64,000 bases of DNA from Prorocentrum cordatum. Taxonomy: Eukaryota > Sar > Dinophyceae > Prorocentrales > Prorocentraceae. The position numbers and the translations under genes are program-made. Below, one piece after another: positions 41,176-52,484 of the stretch. The stretch spans positions 62,001 to 126,000 of the forward strand of contig CAUYUJ010003025.1 in assembly GCA_963575745.1 (NCBI GenBank), in the 5' to 3' direction. A model generated the notes under the pieces. That model worked only from the letters and a program-made list of their open reading frames with translations, had not been told where the DNA came from and ran no database searches. The first letter of the stretch is position 1; each line of letters opens with the position of its first letter.

Positions 41176-41930
41176 TGGATGTGCGTGAAGGGTGGCACCG
41201 AATTTCAGAAATGTGGCAAATCCCATTTGTTTTTTGACCCTGACCCCGCGGATCTGCGTGAGGGGTGGCGCCGAATTTCAGAAATGTAGCAAATCCCCTG
41301 TGTTTTTGGACCCTGACCCCGCGGATCTGCGTGAGGGGTGGCACCGAATTTCAGAAATGTTGCAAATCCAATGTGTTTGTTGACCCTGACCCCGCGGATC
41401 TGCGTGAGGGGTGGCACCGAATTGCAGAAATGTGGCAAATCCCATATGTTTTTTGACCCTGACCACGCGGATCTGCGTGAGGGGTGGCACCGAATTTTAG
41501 AAATGTGGCAAATCCCATGTGTTTGTGGACCCTGACCCCGCGGATCTGCGTGAGGGGTGGCTCCGAATTTCAGAAATTTAGCAAATCCTTTGTGCTTTTG
41601 GACCCTGACCCCGCGGATCTGCGTGAGCGGTGGCACCGAATTTCAGAAATGTAGCAAATCCCTGTGTTTTTGGACCCTGACCCCGCGGATCTGCGTGAGG
41701 GGTGGCACCGAATTTCAGAAATGTGGCAAATCCCATGTGTTTGTGGACCCTGACCCCGCGGATCTGCGTGAGGGGTGGCACCGAATTTCAGAAATGTGGC
41801 AATCGCACGTGTTCTTGGACCCTGACCACGCGGATCTGTGTGAGGGGTGGCGCCGAATTTCAGAAATGTGGCAAATCCCCTGTGCTTTTGGACCCTGACC
41901 CCGCGGATCTGCGTGAGGGGTGTCGATTTC
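41176..41930. repeat. 73-bp tandem satellite (second family), about 10 copies
   Basis: The unit has landmarks GCGTGAGGGGTGGCACCGAA, CAGAAATGTGGCAAATCCC and GACCCTGACCCCGCGGATC. Copies begin near 41190, 41264, 41337, 41410, 41483, 41556, 41629, 41701, 41774 and 41847. The length is the same 73 bp as the satellite at 4680 but the sequence is unrelated. Long ORFs cross several copies on both strands, so the unit is stop-free in all six frames. Confidence 0.9.
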
Positions 41931-42960
41931 GAGCCCCCCCAGAAATTCAGACAACGCGCCCAGGGGGTGCTAAAAAGCCACTTTGGGCCTCCCCCCCCCT
42001 CGCGCGGTCAATCAACTAGTTACAGTAACCAGCAATAAGCAGAACTGTAACACTGGAAACTACAAGCTACAACTGGTACAGGAAACTGCGAATCCCGCGC
42101 CTCGCAGCCTGGTGGCCCCACAAGGGGGCCGGCGGATTATTACTAGAGCGCCGTGTCTGGACTTTTATATCGTTCGCGTGGGGTCATTGTGCGAACGCCG
42201 GCTGACTGTTTCAAGCTGGTTTGCGCACGCGCGATTTTTTCCCTTTCGTCCCTTCTTCGTCTTCTCTTTCTTTTTCTCCTTGCCCTTCCAGGGATGCATA
42301 TGCGTTCTCCTGCGGGGCTGTGGATCGTAGTTTCGCTGTGTCTCTTCAGCTCCCTTAGGTTTTGGCTGGCAGTTCTCTCGTCTCCCGTCCCCGTGCTGCT
42401 GTTCGCTGCTTGCCTGCCGTGCGCCCCTTCCTTTCTTCTTTCGCTTGCTTTTCTTCCGTGCTTTGCTGCCTTCTCGCTCGCTCGCTCTCCTGCCCCTCTC
42501 CCTGCTGTGTTTCGTTTGGCCTTCCTTCCCCTTTTCTTCCTGCCTTCTGCCTCCCGCTTCCTGCTGTTGCTGCTGCTGTTCACGCGTTGTGCCGCGCTTC
42601 AGCCACTGGTCGCTCCGCCTTGCACTGACGGCTAATACCATTCAGTTCTGGTTGGCGCGGCTCCTGGAGAAAAAAAAGGTACTCTCCACGACTACCGTTG
42701 TGACACTTATCTTCGTGTCGTTGTTGCTTCTGGTGCTACCCAAGTAAGGCGAGTGTCGTCACACCTGGCGCGCGTCTACTCTTACTATACGATTGTCCAG
42801 CGATCGCACTTTTTCATTTCCCGCGGCGCCCGCCAGGTGTTTTTTGTTGACCCGAGTCGTTTTTTTCTTCTGCCACCGTTAACGCCACAGCGTCACGCTC
42901 AGGTTGGGCTAACGTAGAAGGCGGAGGAGAAGGAGGAGGAGGAGGAGGAGGTAGAGTCTG
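41931..42960. other. pyrimidine-rich region, no recognised gene
   Basis: 42230-42600 is CT-rich and gives artificial Leu/Phe/Ser/Pro ORFs. A GGAGGA run lies at 42919-42952. Confidence 0.45.
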
Positions 42961-43364
42961 AGGAAAAGGGGAAGGACGCAGTTGATGAGCAATCCGTGTA
43001 TCATGCCTGTGGAAATTCACGCGTATGTGCATTAACACACATGCACGCTACGAAGCGCCGCGCTGCTCGCAAACACTGAAGGCAGGACCGAACGGAACCG
43101 GAGAGGGCCCGACCCGAACGAGGTGGCCGAAGCATATGAGGAACGAAGGCTCGAGGGACCGCGAAAGATGGGGGGCGACGAGCAGGCGGGCGAGGGCCAA
43201 AGTAGCACGTCAAAATCGTGATAATCGCTACTACCCGCTGTCCGTGGCTCACCAGTCCTTCAGTTTGCTTGGTGCCGCGGCAGCACTGCCGAGCTCAAGG
43301 GCTCAGCGCTGTGTGCAAGAATACGTCGAAACAGTACACGTAGCCCACCACGTGCTGAAGGGAC

Positions 43365-43560
43365 TCCCACCATCGTTGACACATCACCATGTGCCAAGAG
43401 AGACCCCCATCATGAGAGCGGACAAAGTCCCTGCAAGAGAGACTTCCACCAATAGTTGAAATCTCACTGCCTGCCACGAGAAACTCACATCACAAAATCG
43501 GAATATCTTCTCCCACAATTGTTGAGACATCATTTCCCCCGGTTGTTGAAATAGAGCCTG
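43365..43560 (+). repeat. degenerate 60-75-bp repeat with CCACNATNGTTGA
   Basis: CCACCATCGTTGACACATCA, CCACCAATAGTTGAAATCTCA-like, CCACAATTGTTGAGACATCA and CCGGTTGTTGAAAT occur at about 43368, 43447, 43513 and 43539. A weak tandem repeat. Confidence 0.5.
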
Positions 43561-43751
43561 GTGACGTTCACGACGTCAAAACATCGATCCAGGCCGAGTT
43601 CGTCTGCAAAACACCCAGGTGGGAGGGGGCCAGCAGTGAAGACGCATCCAGAAGCCTTGAACACATCTTACAGCACATTCTTTTTCTACTGCTCGCCTCC
43701 CTGCTGGTAGCCGTTCTCGAGACGGCCTAGCTTTACGCGTCAACCGTCCAG

Positions 43752-43932
43752 TTTCCACCATTTTGTTGTTTCAGATTCCTCCCTTTTTCTTGCCTTGTTT
43801 CTCTTGGTCCCCCCTCTCACCCTATACCCTTACATCCGCTGTCGTTTAGGGCCCTTGATCCAGGGCGCCCGCAGAGAGGCACACTATGTCTTTCGATCCC
43901 GAGTCGATCCGAACCGATCCAAATCGACATTG
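43752..43932 (+). repeat. diverged copy of the duplication-end module
   Basis: Aligns with 48470-48620 and 50554-50706 over TTCCACCATTT, CTTCCTC/CTTGCCT, GGGCCC...CCAGGGCGCCC, GAGAGGCA and TTTCGATCCC. It shows that the right end of the 2,084-bp unit exists independently upstream. Confidence 0.65.
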
Positions 43933-44579
43933 TTGGTAGTGTGGAACTACGGCTCCACAGACAGTTGCACGCGCGCGGAGGCCAGATCGCGCGATCGCCA
44001 TCGGCCATGACATCCGCCATTTTCGAAGGATCCGGTGCGAAAGCCTGCCCAATTTCCCGTCCATCGCAAAGCTGGGAAAGCTATGAAGAACATTTGAGAA
44101 CGCATGGCATCTGAGCCCCGAGGTGACAGCAACGCCTGTTGGTCCCCATGTGAATTCCAAAGGTTGTTCTGCGAGTGGCACTTCCCAGATCCAAACCAAA
44201 CCGCAAAACGTGACCGTCTTAGTAGCGACACCATGGGCGAAACTGAAACAATTTATAAGTCTGGTTTCGACTACCTGCTGGAGCTCACTCAAACAGAAAG
44301 CATAACAATACATACGTAGCAAAGATCGCCTGTTTCGTTTCCTGGCTGGGGTAGAAACGCGGTCATCAAAACGTAGAGGACTACGTCAACGAGTCGTTCC
44401 GCCTGCTACAGGAAGTCGGCCAAGACAGGTTCGTAGTTATGCAAGGTTTGTCAAATCGTTGACTTTGATCGTCAACGCACAGCACGCTACGACAGCTTTG
44501 CAGCTTGTTGCTGAGACTCGACCTTGACGCAACTCTGACTATAAGAGATCCCCTTCGCCAAAACGGCGGAACACCAGGG

Positions 44580-45110
44580 CTGCGAAGCCTGGGGCGAGTG
44601 GCCTTCTGAGCATTGCGAGCAGAATTGGAGCGAGCAAGGCTGGCAAGAAGTCAGTTGGACAGCAGACGCCAGCTACGGCCAGAAAGATGGTTTTCAGCGT
44701 GGTACCCCAGCCACTTGATCAACAAGTGCCAGTACCCGCCGGAGTACTTGCCGCCGAAAAGTAGGGGCAAAGGTACTGCTGGCTGGGGTAAGACAGGCAA
44801 ATCGCCTTCAGGAACAGGCGAAGGAACCAGATCAAAGGGCTGCGCGGCAGGACAGCCCAAGCCCACGAGTAGCAAAACCACCACCAACAACACCACCAAC
44901 AACAAGAACGCATGGAACACATGGCGAATCCCGGGCACGGAAGAGCCAAAGAAAAGCCAGAGTCGCCATTCGTTTTCGCTGCCAAAAAATGGGAAAGCCC
45001 ATTGGTCCAAGAGTTCTGATAGGGCGGCAGCGGACTGGAACTACGGTCAGCACCAGGACCCAGACGCGTCCGCAGTCATCGCGCGGTCGTTCACGGCTGC
45101 CCCAGGGCTG
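44580..45110 (+). pseudogene. possible retroelement gag-like remnant
   Basis: One frame gives a Trp/Glu-rich stretch (WPSEHCEQNWSEQGW); another continues with CQYPPEYLPPKSRGKGTAGWGKTGK and an Asn/Thr run, compositionally like dinoflagellate retroelement gag linkers. No zinc knuckle was found. ATG is lacking and a frame change is needed. Low confidence; 43933-44579 upstream shows nothing recognisable. Confidence 0.25.
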
Positions 45111-45547
45111 GGGGTGATCCATTCTTGTAATTATCATTTGATTAAGGAGAGTGGGTGGATCTTGGTTTGGGCGATTCTGATGGGACGTCCTCAAGATTTG
45201 CTTGGTTTGGGCCCTGGTTTGGCCTGGTCTGGCATGTTTGGGCGGCGCAAGCCGCCTGGGACATTTGCTGGGGGTGCCCCGCGCGATTCTTTTGTTTGGG
45301 GCCTGTTTGGGGGCAGGTTCCACGTGTATTTCGGACGCCTCAAGCGAGCGCTCGCTTCCAATTGTTCGGGGCCCCTTTCTCTTGTTTAGAACCGCTGTGG
45401 AACGGTCAAGAAAGCCATTTTGGCGAGGACGCCCCACGCGGTAGGGCATTTTGGAACTGCCACCCCACTGTGCGGAACCAGGTTCCAATCACATTTTGAA
45501 AGGAGTCCCGAGCGAAATGCTGTTGAAGGAGCGTGCTCTACCGCTGC

Positions 45548-45650
45548 TGGCGGAAAACCGGGGGGGGGTCACTCGGGGTTCCTAACCCGCCCCCCCCCCC
45601 TTTCGAAAACCGGGGGGTGTCACTGCGGGTTCGACCCCCCCCCCTCTCGC
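45548..45650 (+). repeat. left inverted repeat flanking G-rich minisatellite
   Basis: Two phrases GAAAACCGGGGGG, GTCACT, GGGTTC and a C-run. The reverse complement of the same phrases lies at 46205-46300, so the minisatellite is bracketed by inverted copies. Confidence 0.65.
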
Positions 45651-45689
45651 CGCCGGCAAACGATGCCCGCTCTTCGGGACAGTTGGAGG

Positions 45690-46195
45690 ATGGTTGGAAT
45701 AATGGGACAGTGGTGGGAAAGGTGGTGGTGGGGACAGTGGTACGGGGACAGTGGGACAGTGGCGCGGGCAGCGGTGGGGGCGGTGGTGGCGGGGACAGTG
45801 GCGAGGGGGCAGCGGGACAGTGGTGGGGGCAGTGGGACACTGGTGGGGACGGTAGTAGTGGGGACTGGTGAAGGCGGTGGTGAGGACAGTGGTGGGACAG
45901 TAGTACAGTGGGGGAAGTTGTGGGGACAATTGGCACAGTGGGGCAGCGATGGCGACAGCGGGGGCGGCGGGGCAGCACAGTGGGACAGCGGAGGGGACAG
46001 TGGGACAGTGGCGGGAACAGTGGGGACAGTGGGACAGTGGTGGGGACCGCGGGGAAAGTGGGGAGAGTGGGATTGCGGTGGGATAGTGGCGGGGAGAGTG
46101 GGGACAGTGAGACACTGGCGGGGGCACTGGTGGGGACAGCGGGGACAATTGTAGGAACAGTGGGGACAGTGGGACAGTGGTGAGGACGGTGGGGG
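45690..46195 (+). repeat. GGGACAGTG minisatellite
   Basis: About 500 bases of GGGACAGTGG variants with a 9-15-base period. The minus strand gives Pro/Cys/His-rich artificial ORFs. Confidence 0.9.
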
Positions 46196-46199
46196 GGGG

Positions 46200-46440
46200 A
46201 GGGGTTCGTTTTGGTAGTGACCCCCTTCGGTTTTCCGGAGGGGAGTGGGGGGGTTCGAACCGGTAGTGGCCCCCCCGGTTTTCTGGAGTGGGAGGGGGGG
46301 TAGGGGAGGGGGAGGTTTTGCCGGGGGGAAAGGGGGGGCGTTCCAGCAGGGGGGAGGGGGGGGGATTTTCGGAGGGGGGGGGCACCTGGGTTCCAGAGGA
46401 AGAGGGGAGGGAATGTCCCACAATAGCGCGACTGTGGATC
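46200..46440 (+). repeat. right inverted repeat and G-runs
   Basis: GTAGTGACCCCC, GGTTTTCCGG, GGTTCGAACCGGTAGTGG and CCCCGGTTTTCTGG form the inverted partner of 45548-45650, followed by long G-runs to about 46390. Confidence 0.65.
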
Positions 46441-46536
46441 ACGCTCTTTCAAGTGTTTGGAACCATAGACAGCAATTTGTGTGAGGATGTCCCTCTCGAT
46501 TTGCCGTTTTCGAACCGCCATCCTCTTGTTCCGAAT

Positions 46537-48620
46537 CGGGTCGGGCTCCGTATTTTGACGGAAGTCCCACGCGAAACGTTCATTGTGCTGTTGGTTCGAA
46601 CCGGATTCTATTGTTTCGAACCGAGTTCGAACCGTCAATGCATCAATTTGTTCGAGGATGTCCCACGCGGTTTGCATTTGTCGATCCGCCATCCCGTCTG
46701 GCGTAATCAAATTTGAATTAATGTATACCAAACGCCAGGTTGTCCTCTGCCCCGAAAGCGAGGCACCTCCCCCGTAAAGTTGTACCAGGCTCCACGTCCC
46801 TAATGGGGCGACCAGCGACGTGCGCTCGCATTGCGGACGCATGATGCATTGTTGCCGATTCGTCAACATGGGCGGGGTCATTCTTCATCACGGTACAGTA
46901 ACCGGGGCAGTGGGCGTGGACATCCGAAGCGCAGTGTGTTCTGCCATTATACCACATAGTGCAACCATCGCTCACACAAAGCCTCCTGTTATGCGGAATT
47001 GGACCGCGTGGCGGCGTTATGAGAAAACCGTTACCAGCCTGTGGAAGAGCAACTTGCCGGATTCTTGCTGACTGATTCGTGATCTCTCGTCGCGAATGCG
47101 CATTCCACCGCGCCGCGCATCGCGGAGGAAGACCTGGCTCCATCCCTGATTCGCATCAGGGAGGCTTGCGTAGGTTTGCAAAGAACAGTGAGCAGCACAG
47201 TTCTTCCTAGTGATGCGTCGTGGGTACCTTATGCCACTATGGTCACTGGTCCACCCGCCAAGCCAAACAGCTATCCATCAAATATTCTCGATCCGCGCAG
47301 GTCACGCTCGATCGGTTTGCGTTCGGTGGCGAAACCGACTAGAACTGCTTCGTGCTACTAGTCGCAGCCCGTTTTGGCCCACGGCGGACCGCCGTGCTGC
47401 GGCCTCCCAGCCGGCTTAGAGCTGGAGTCCGCGACGGTTGCCGTCGTTGCCATTGGCGCTCGGCCCGGGCCCAGTGCGGCGCCAGGGAGCGCGAGCAAGG
47501 CGTTTGTTGCGGCACTTCTGCCGCGCCGGCCGCCGCCCCCAGCGCCGACGCCGCCGGTTGAGAGCCGGCTTGCAGCTGTGCTGGCTCGCCGGCCCAGCGC
47601 GATCGAGCGCCACTGGTCGCGGAGAGTCTTCGGATCTTTTGCGCCGAAGTGCCCGCGCTCAGCTGGGCGCGCGGCCGCTGAGACTTCGATCGGCCCGACC
47701 AGGCCGAGAGGGCCACGGCCCCCCCGAGGCAGCGGGCGCGCGCGCAGCAGGAGCATAGCATCCTGACAGGCAGGTTAGCGCAGGACCAATAGCTTCGGGA
47801 TGCTGGCGCGCCTCTGGAGGAGAAGCATCGCGGCGTCTTGCGCCGGCGAGATTTGGATCTTCGCGGACGCTGGACGTCAGCTCGCCCGCTCCGGGACCGC
47901 GAGAGACCTGGGCGACAACGCGCCCAGATCAGACTGGAGGACGCAGAGAGGGCCCGTCGGGAGAGAGCCATGACTTCTGAGAGGGCACCCAGGTCGCCCG
48001 CCTCGCCTGCCGAGGCAGCCCCTCTTCTTCCAGTTGGGGGGGCGGGGCTAAGCCAGGCTCTTCGCGGGCCGATGCGTCTCCGGCTCCATTCTCTGACTGT
48101 GGCCTTGCAGAGCTTAGCTGCGACGGCAACGACGAGGGGGGGGGGGGGGGCGAGATCGAGTCCGAAGATAACGCGCGAATCGCAAAACTTCCGACTGGGA
48201 GGCGAAAGATTGGCTCGGCGACTTCTCGAAGACCAGACCGCCTCGAACTGAGACTCTCCGCGGACCGCAACCCAGCGCGCAGGCCCCCAGGCCAGGCCAG
48301 GCCAGACGCGGGAAGCGATCTGACAACCGGGAGGGCAAGAGGAAATTCATAGTTGAAGCGAAGAAGATCGCGAAGATTGCCAATTGCTGAACGAGGCCTC
48401 ATTTTTCTAGTTGTTTCTCTTATTCGAATAGTAACTAAAGGAAGAATCGCGAGGTTGTCAACCGTGCAGCTTCCACCATTTAGTTGCCTCAGCTTCCTCT
48501 CTTCTTGCCTCGTCTCTCCTGGCCCCCCGCCCTGCGCGCTTGCGCCTTCTGCCGCTTGGGGCCCGTCAGGCCAGGGCGCCCTCGGAGAGGCAAAATATGT
48601 TTTTCGATCCCGTTCCGATC
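46537..48620 (+). repeat. 2,084-bp tandem duplication, copy 1
   Basis: All landmarks recur at +2084, or +2085 after a G-run of 15 versus 16. I count about a dozen differences, so identity is about 99.5%. The joint is at TTCCGATCCGGGTCGGGCTCC (only GTTCCGATC... is shared with the outer ends). No recognised gene lies inside; ORFs differ between copies because of the G-run length. Confidence 0.95.
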
Positions 48621-50705
48621 CGGGTCGGGCTCCGTATTTTGACGGAAGTCCCACGCGAAACGTTCATTGTGCTGTTGGTTCGAACCGGATTCTATTGTTT
48701 CGAACCGAGTTCGAACCGTCAATGCATCAATTTGTTCGAGGATGTCCCACGCGGTTTGCATTTGTCGATCCGCCATCCCGTCTGGCGTAATCAAATTTGA
48801 ATTAATGTATACCAAACGCCAGGTTGTCCTCTGCCCCGAAAGCGAGGCACCTCCCCCGTAAAGTTGTACCAGGCTCCACGTCCCTAATGGGGCGACCAGC
48901 GACGTGCGCTCGCATTGCGGACGCATGATGCATTGTTGCCGATTCGTCAACATGGGCGGGGTCATTCTTCATCACGGTACAGTAACCGGGGCAGTGGGCG
49001 TGGACATCCGAAGCGCAGTGTGTTCTGCCATTATACCACATAGTGCAACCATCGCTCACACAAAGCCTCCTGTTATGCGGAATTGGACCGCGTGGCGGCG
49101 TTAGGAGAAAACCGTTACCAGCCTGTGGAAGAGCAACTTGCCGGATTCTTGCTGACTGATTCGTGATCTCTCGTCGCGAATGCGCATTCCACCGCGCCGC
49201 GCATCGCGGAGGAAGACCTGGCTCCATCCCTGATTCGCATCAGGGAGGCTTGCGTAGGTTTGCAAAGAACAGTGAGCAGCACAGTTCTTCCTAGTGATGC
49301 GTCGTGGGTACCTTATGCCACTATGGTCACTGGTCCACCCGCCAAGCCAAACAGCTATCCATCAAATATTCTCGATCCGCGCAGGTCACGCTCGATCGGT
49401 TTGCGTTCGGTGGCGAAGCCGACTAGAACTGCTTCGTGCTACTAGTCGCAGCCCGTTTTGGCCCGCGGCGGACCGCCGTGCTGCGGCCTCCCAGCCGGCT
49501 TAGAGCTGGAGTCCGCGACGGTTGCCGTCGTTGCCATTGGCGCTCGGCCCCGGCCCAGTGCGGCGCCAGGGAGCGCGAGCAAGGCGTTTGTTGCGGCACC
49601 TCTGCCGCGCCGGCCGCCGCCCCCAGCGCCGACGCCGCCGGTTGAGAGCCGGCTTGCAGCTGTGCTGGCTCGCCGGCCCAGCGCGATCGAGCGCCACTGG
49701 TCGCGGAGAGTCTTCGGATCTTTTGCGCCGAAGTGCCCGCGCTCAGCTGGACGCGCGGCCGCTGAGACTTCGATCGGCCCGACCAGGCCGAGAGGGCCAC
49801 GGCCCCCCCGAGGCAGCGGGCGCGCGCGCAGCAGGAGCATAGCATCCTGACAGGCAGGTTAGCGCAGGACCAAGAGCTTCGGGATGCTGGCGCGCCTTTG
49901 GAGGAGAAGCATCGCGGCGTCTTGCGCCGGCGAGATTTGGATCTTCGCGGACGCTGGACGTCAGCTCGCCCGCTCCGGGACCGCGAGAGACCTGGGCGAC
50001 AACGCGCCCAGATCAGGCTGGAGGACGCAGAGAGGGCCCGTCGGGAGAGAGCCATGACTTCTGAGAGGGCACCCAGGTCGCCCGCCTCGCCTGCCGAGGC
50101 AGCCCCTCTTCTTCCAGTTGGGGGGGCGGGGCTAAGCCAGGCTCTTCGCGGGCCGATGCGTCTCCGGCTCCATTCTCTGACTGTGGCCTTGCAGAGCTTA
50201 GCTGCGACGGCAACGACGAGGGGGGGGGGGGGGGGCGAGATCGAGTCCGAAGATAACGCGCGAATCACAAAACTTCCGACTGGGAGGCGAAAGATTGGCT
50301 CGGCGACTTCTCGAAGACCAGACCGCCTCGAACTGAGACTCTCCGCGGACCGCAACCCAGCGCGCAGGCCCCCAGGCCAGGCCAGGCCAGACGCGGGAAG
50401 CGATCTGACAACCGGGAGGGCAAGAGGAAATTCATAGTTGAAGCGAAGAAGATCGCGAAGATTGCCAATTGCTGAACGAGGCCTCATTTTTCTAGTTGTT
50501 TCTCTTATTCGAATAGTAACTAAAGGAAGAATCGCGAGGTTGTCAACCGTGCAGCTTCCACCATTTAGTTGCCTCAGCTTCCTCTCTTCTTGCCTCGTCT
50601 CTCCTGGCCCCCCGCCCTGCGCGCTTGCGCCTTCTGCCGCTTGGGGCCCGTCAGGCCAGGGCGCCCTCGGAGAGGCAAAATATGTTTTTCGATCCCGTTC
50701 CGATC
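48621..50705 (+). repeat. 2,084-bp tandem duplication, copy 2
   Basis: Second copy. A 431-codon minus-strand frame (50718 back to 49423) is open here but is split in copy 1 by the one-base G-run difference. It consists of Arg/Ala/Pro/Ser-rich sequence without motifs, so I do not call it a gene. Confidence 0.95.
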
Positions 50706-51393
50706 CGATACGATTCAAATATTGCCTTCGACCAAGCTTCGAGAGTTAGCCTGTTGACCCGCCCGACTTCCTCTTGCGCCAGCGCCTCGACCATCGCAGG
50801 GAAAACCGTTGGCGCGGGCGGCCCGAGCTCGCGTGGTTCATTGAGAGTTGCCGCGGCCTGTGCGCCCGCTTTTGCTTCGGCTTACTTGCCCACGTCCTTG
50901 GTCGCCTTTGCCTCGTCCTTGAGGCGGGTGATGTTCGTCCTCATTTGCTGGGCCCCCGAGGCGAAGGCGCGGTTCTCTTCCTGCGTCGCCGTCGCCACGT
51001 TGTGCCCCTCCTCCGCTATCGCCGTCTTCGTCATCATGCCCCGCAAGGCGCGGCCGCGCTGGGTGAGCTGAGTCACATGGGTCGCCGGCAAGAGTGAAGT
51101 TCGCGCAAGCCGTTGCCCTTGGTCGTCAGCTTCCGCTCCTCTTCGCCTCCGCGGCGTCGTCCGCCGCCTTTCCTCATGGCCTTTGCCCTGGCCGCTGCCC
51201 CCTCGCTGCCCGCGGTGCCGCGAGCGACTCCGCCCCCCCTCCTCGTCTTCTGCTTGCGGTCGTCGGCGTGCTTGGACTCTTGACCTCCAGTCGCTGGCTG
51301 CTGAGAGGAGCCCCCCGTCATTTTGGGAGCGCGCCAGTTCCTTCTGGTCGTCTCTACCTCCAAGTCCATCACGTAGTCGTCATAGATCCTCAC
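50690..51393 (-). pseudogene. minus-strand gag/ORF1-like helical protein remnant
   Basis: Two minus-strand frames join into one protein-like reading. First comes IYDDYVMDLEVETTRRNWRA with a Lys/Arg/Gly-rich linker (51393 to about 51085). After a frame change come LTQRGRALRGMMTKTAIAEEG and NRAFASGAQQMRTNITRLKDE, then a TAA near 50882 and further AEAKAGAQAAATLNEP. It is helical and coiled-coil-like, as in retroelement ORF1/gag proteins. Not assigned to a family. Confidence 0.35.
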
Positions 51394-51933
51394 CAGACTC
51401 GATCAACCCAAGCCGCGACCCACCCAGGCCGCGTGCGGACCGCCTTGCCACGAACACGAGGGGCCCAGCGCGGCTTGTGGGGCTGGCGGGGGGGGGGGGG
51501 CGAGGCTCCGCAACCGCAATCGACGCACCTTCCTGCGTCGGCAGCAGGCGGGAGAAACGGTGGCGTCGGACATACCACACAACTGTACTCATGCGGGTCC
51601 CAGAACGTAAATGGATATGCCGTGTTGTCACGAATCCAGTGCCCAACATGCCACGCCCGTGCCAATGGTCGTACAGTTTCCGTGCAATTCGGGTATGTGG
51701 TGCCGCAGTTGATGCACGCGTTCGTAGGTGTGAGAAGGTGAACGCGTTATGTCCTTCGTGTCCCTCCTCTTGCCTTGGCTTTGTGTGACGTGCGCTATCA
51801 ATGCATTTCGTGTCCCGAACGACGTTCCACAACGCGTACCGTCCGCCACCGCGACGGTGCACGTGTCATACGGAGCCGCGTATCGCCACGGATTGCACGG
51901 GTTACTCGTGAGATATTGCGGTCGTCCCCTCCC

Positions 51934-52257
51934 TCATGCCCCTCCTTTTTCTAAAAAAACGTGGCATACGGAGATGGGTTTACCCACGTTTCTTCGCCGC
52001 CGAGCTCCGCAGGTACAGAGACCGCCAACGACGCAGGAGGCTTCCACGCAGTCGCCGTGAAGGCCGTCCGCAAGGAGCGCGGATCGAAAGCCAGGAAATA
52101 GCTCAGCCTCGGGGTGGTCCAATTCAATCTGCAGATCACGCTTGAAGTGTGCCAGCCACGGGTGCACGCCAGGTTTATCATCTACCTCGCCCCATGGAGC
52201 AAGTGCCGCTGGGCACGAATACTCTGCCTCAAGTTCCCACTTCATGAAGCGTTCCAA
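51934..52257 (-). CDS. hypothetical protein fragment, minus strand
   Basis: MKWELEAEYSCPAALAPWGE, PGVHPWLAHFKRDLQIEL and FPGFRSALLADGLHGDC have a globular composition. No family recognised and no neighbours confirm it; it may be one exon or a remnant. The adjacent 51394-51933 has open frames on both strands but nothing recognisable. Confidence 0.3.
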   Translation of the reverse strand: MERFMKWELEAEYSCPAALAPWGEVDDKPGVHPWLAHFKRDLQIELDHPEAELFPGFRSALLADGLHGDCVEASCVVGGLCTCGARRRRNVGKPISVCHVFLEKGGA

Positions 52258-52299
52258 AAACGGCCTCGTCTTCGAGGATAGAAGGAGTTGTCATCTCTT

Positions 52300-52400
52300 C
52301 CGCGGCGGAAGGCGGCGGAAGGTCGGCGGAAGGCGGCGGAAGTAAAACGAGGCCGCCTCCGCCGGCGGAAGCTCGGCGGAATGCGGCGGAAGTAAAAGGT
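52300..52400. repeat. GGCGGAAG short tandem repeat
   Basis: GGCGGAAG units, singly or as GGCGGAAGT, repeated about ten times with GCTCGGCGGAATGC variants. Confidence 0.8.
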
Positions 52401-52484
52401 GCGCCCCCAAGAGATGTCCCAGGTGCTTCAGCTCGTAGCCCGCCTCACAGCCCGAGCCCACGGGGGTAGTGATAGCTTGTCGCG

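Noticed and set aside
41176-41930. Possible CRISPR array or tRNA cluster (73-bp period)
   Set aside because: Units are contiguous without unique spacers, and no cloverleaf with anticodon and acceptor stems is evident.
42153-42635. 160-codon hydrophobic ORF suggesting a multi-pass membrane protein
   Set aside because: It is translation of a CT-rich tract (Leu/Phe/Ser/Pro only).
45409-45420. SL-like AGCCATTTTGGC
   Set aside because: Twelve matching bases without the flanking SL sequence; it lies within a different repeat module.
45620-46423. Pro/Cys/His-rich minus-strand ORF
   Set aside because: By-product of the GGGACAGTG minisatellite.
46581-46645. GGTTCGAACC motifs suggesting tRNA T-arms
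   Set aside because: Self-complementary words without other tRNA stems; they belong to the repeat module.
49423-50718. 431-codon minus-strand ORF in the second 2,084-bp copy
   Set aside because: Split in the near-identical first copy by a one-base G-run difference; composition is Arg/Ala/Pro-biased and no motif is present.
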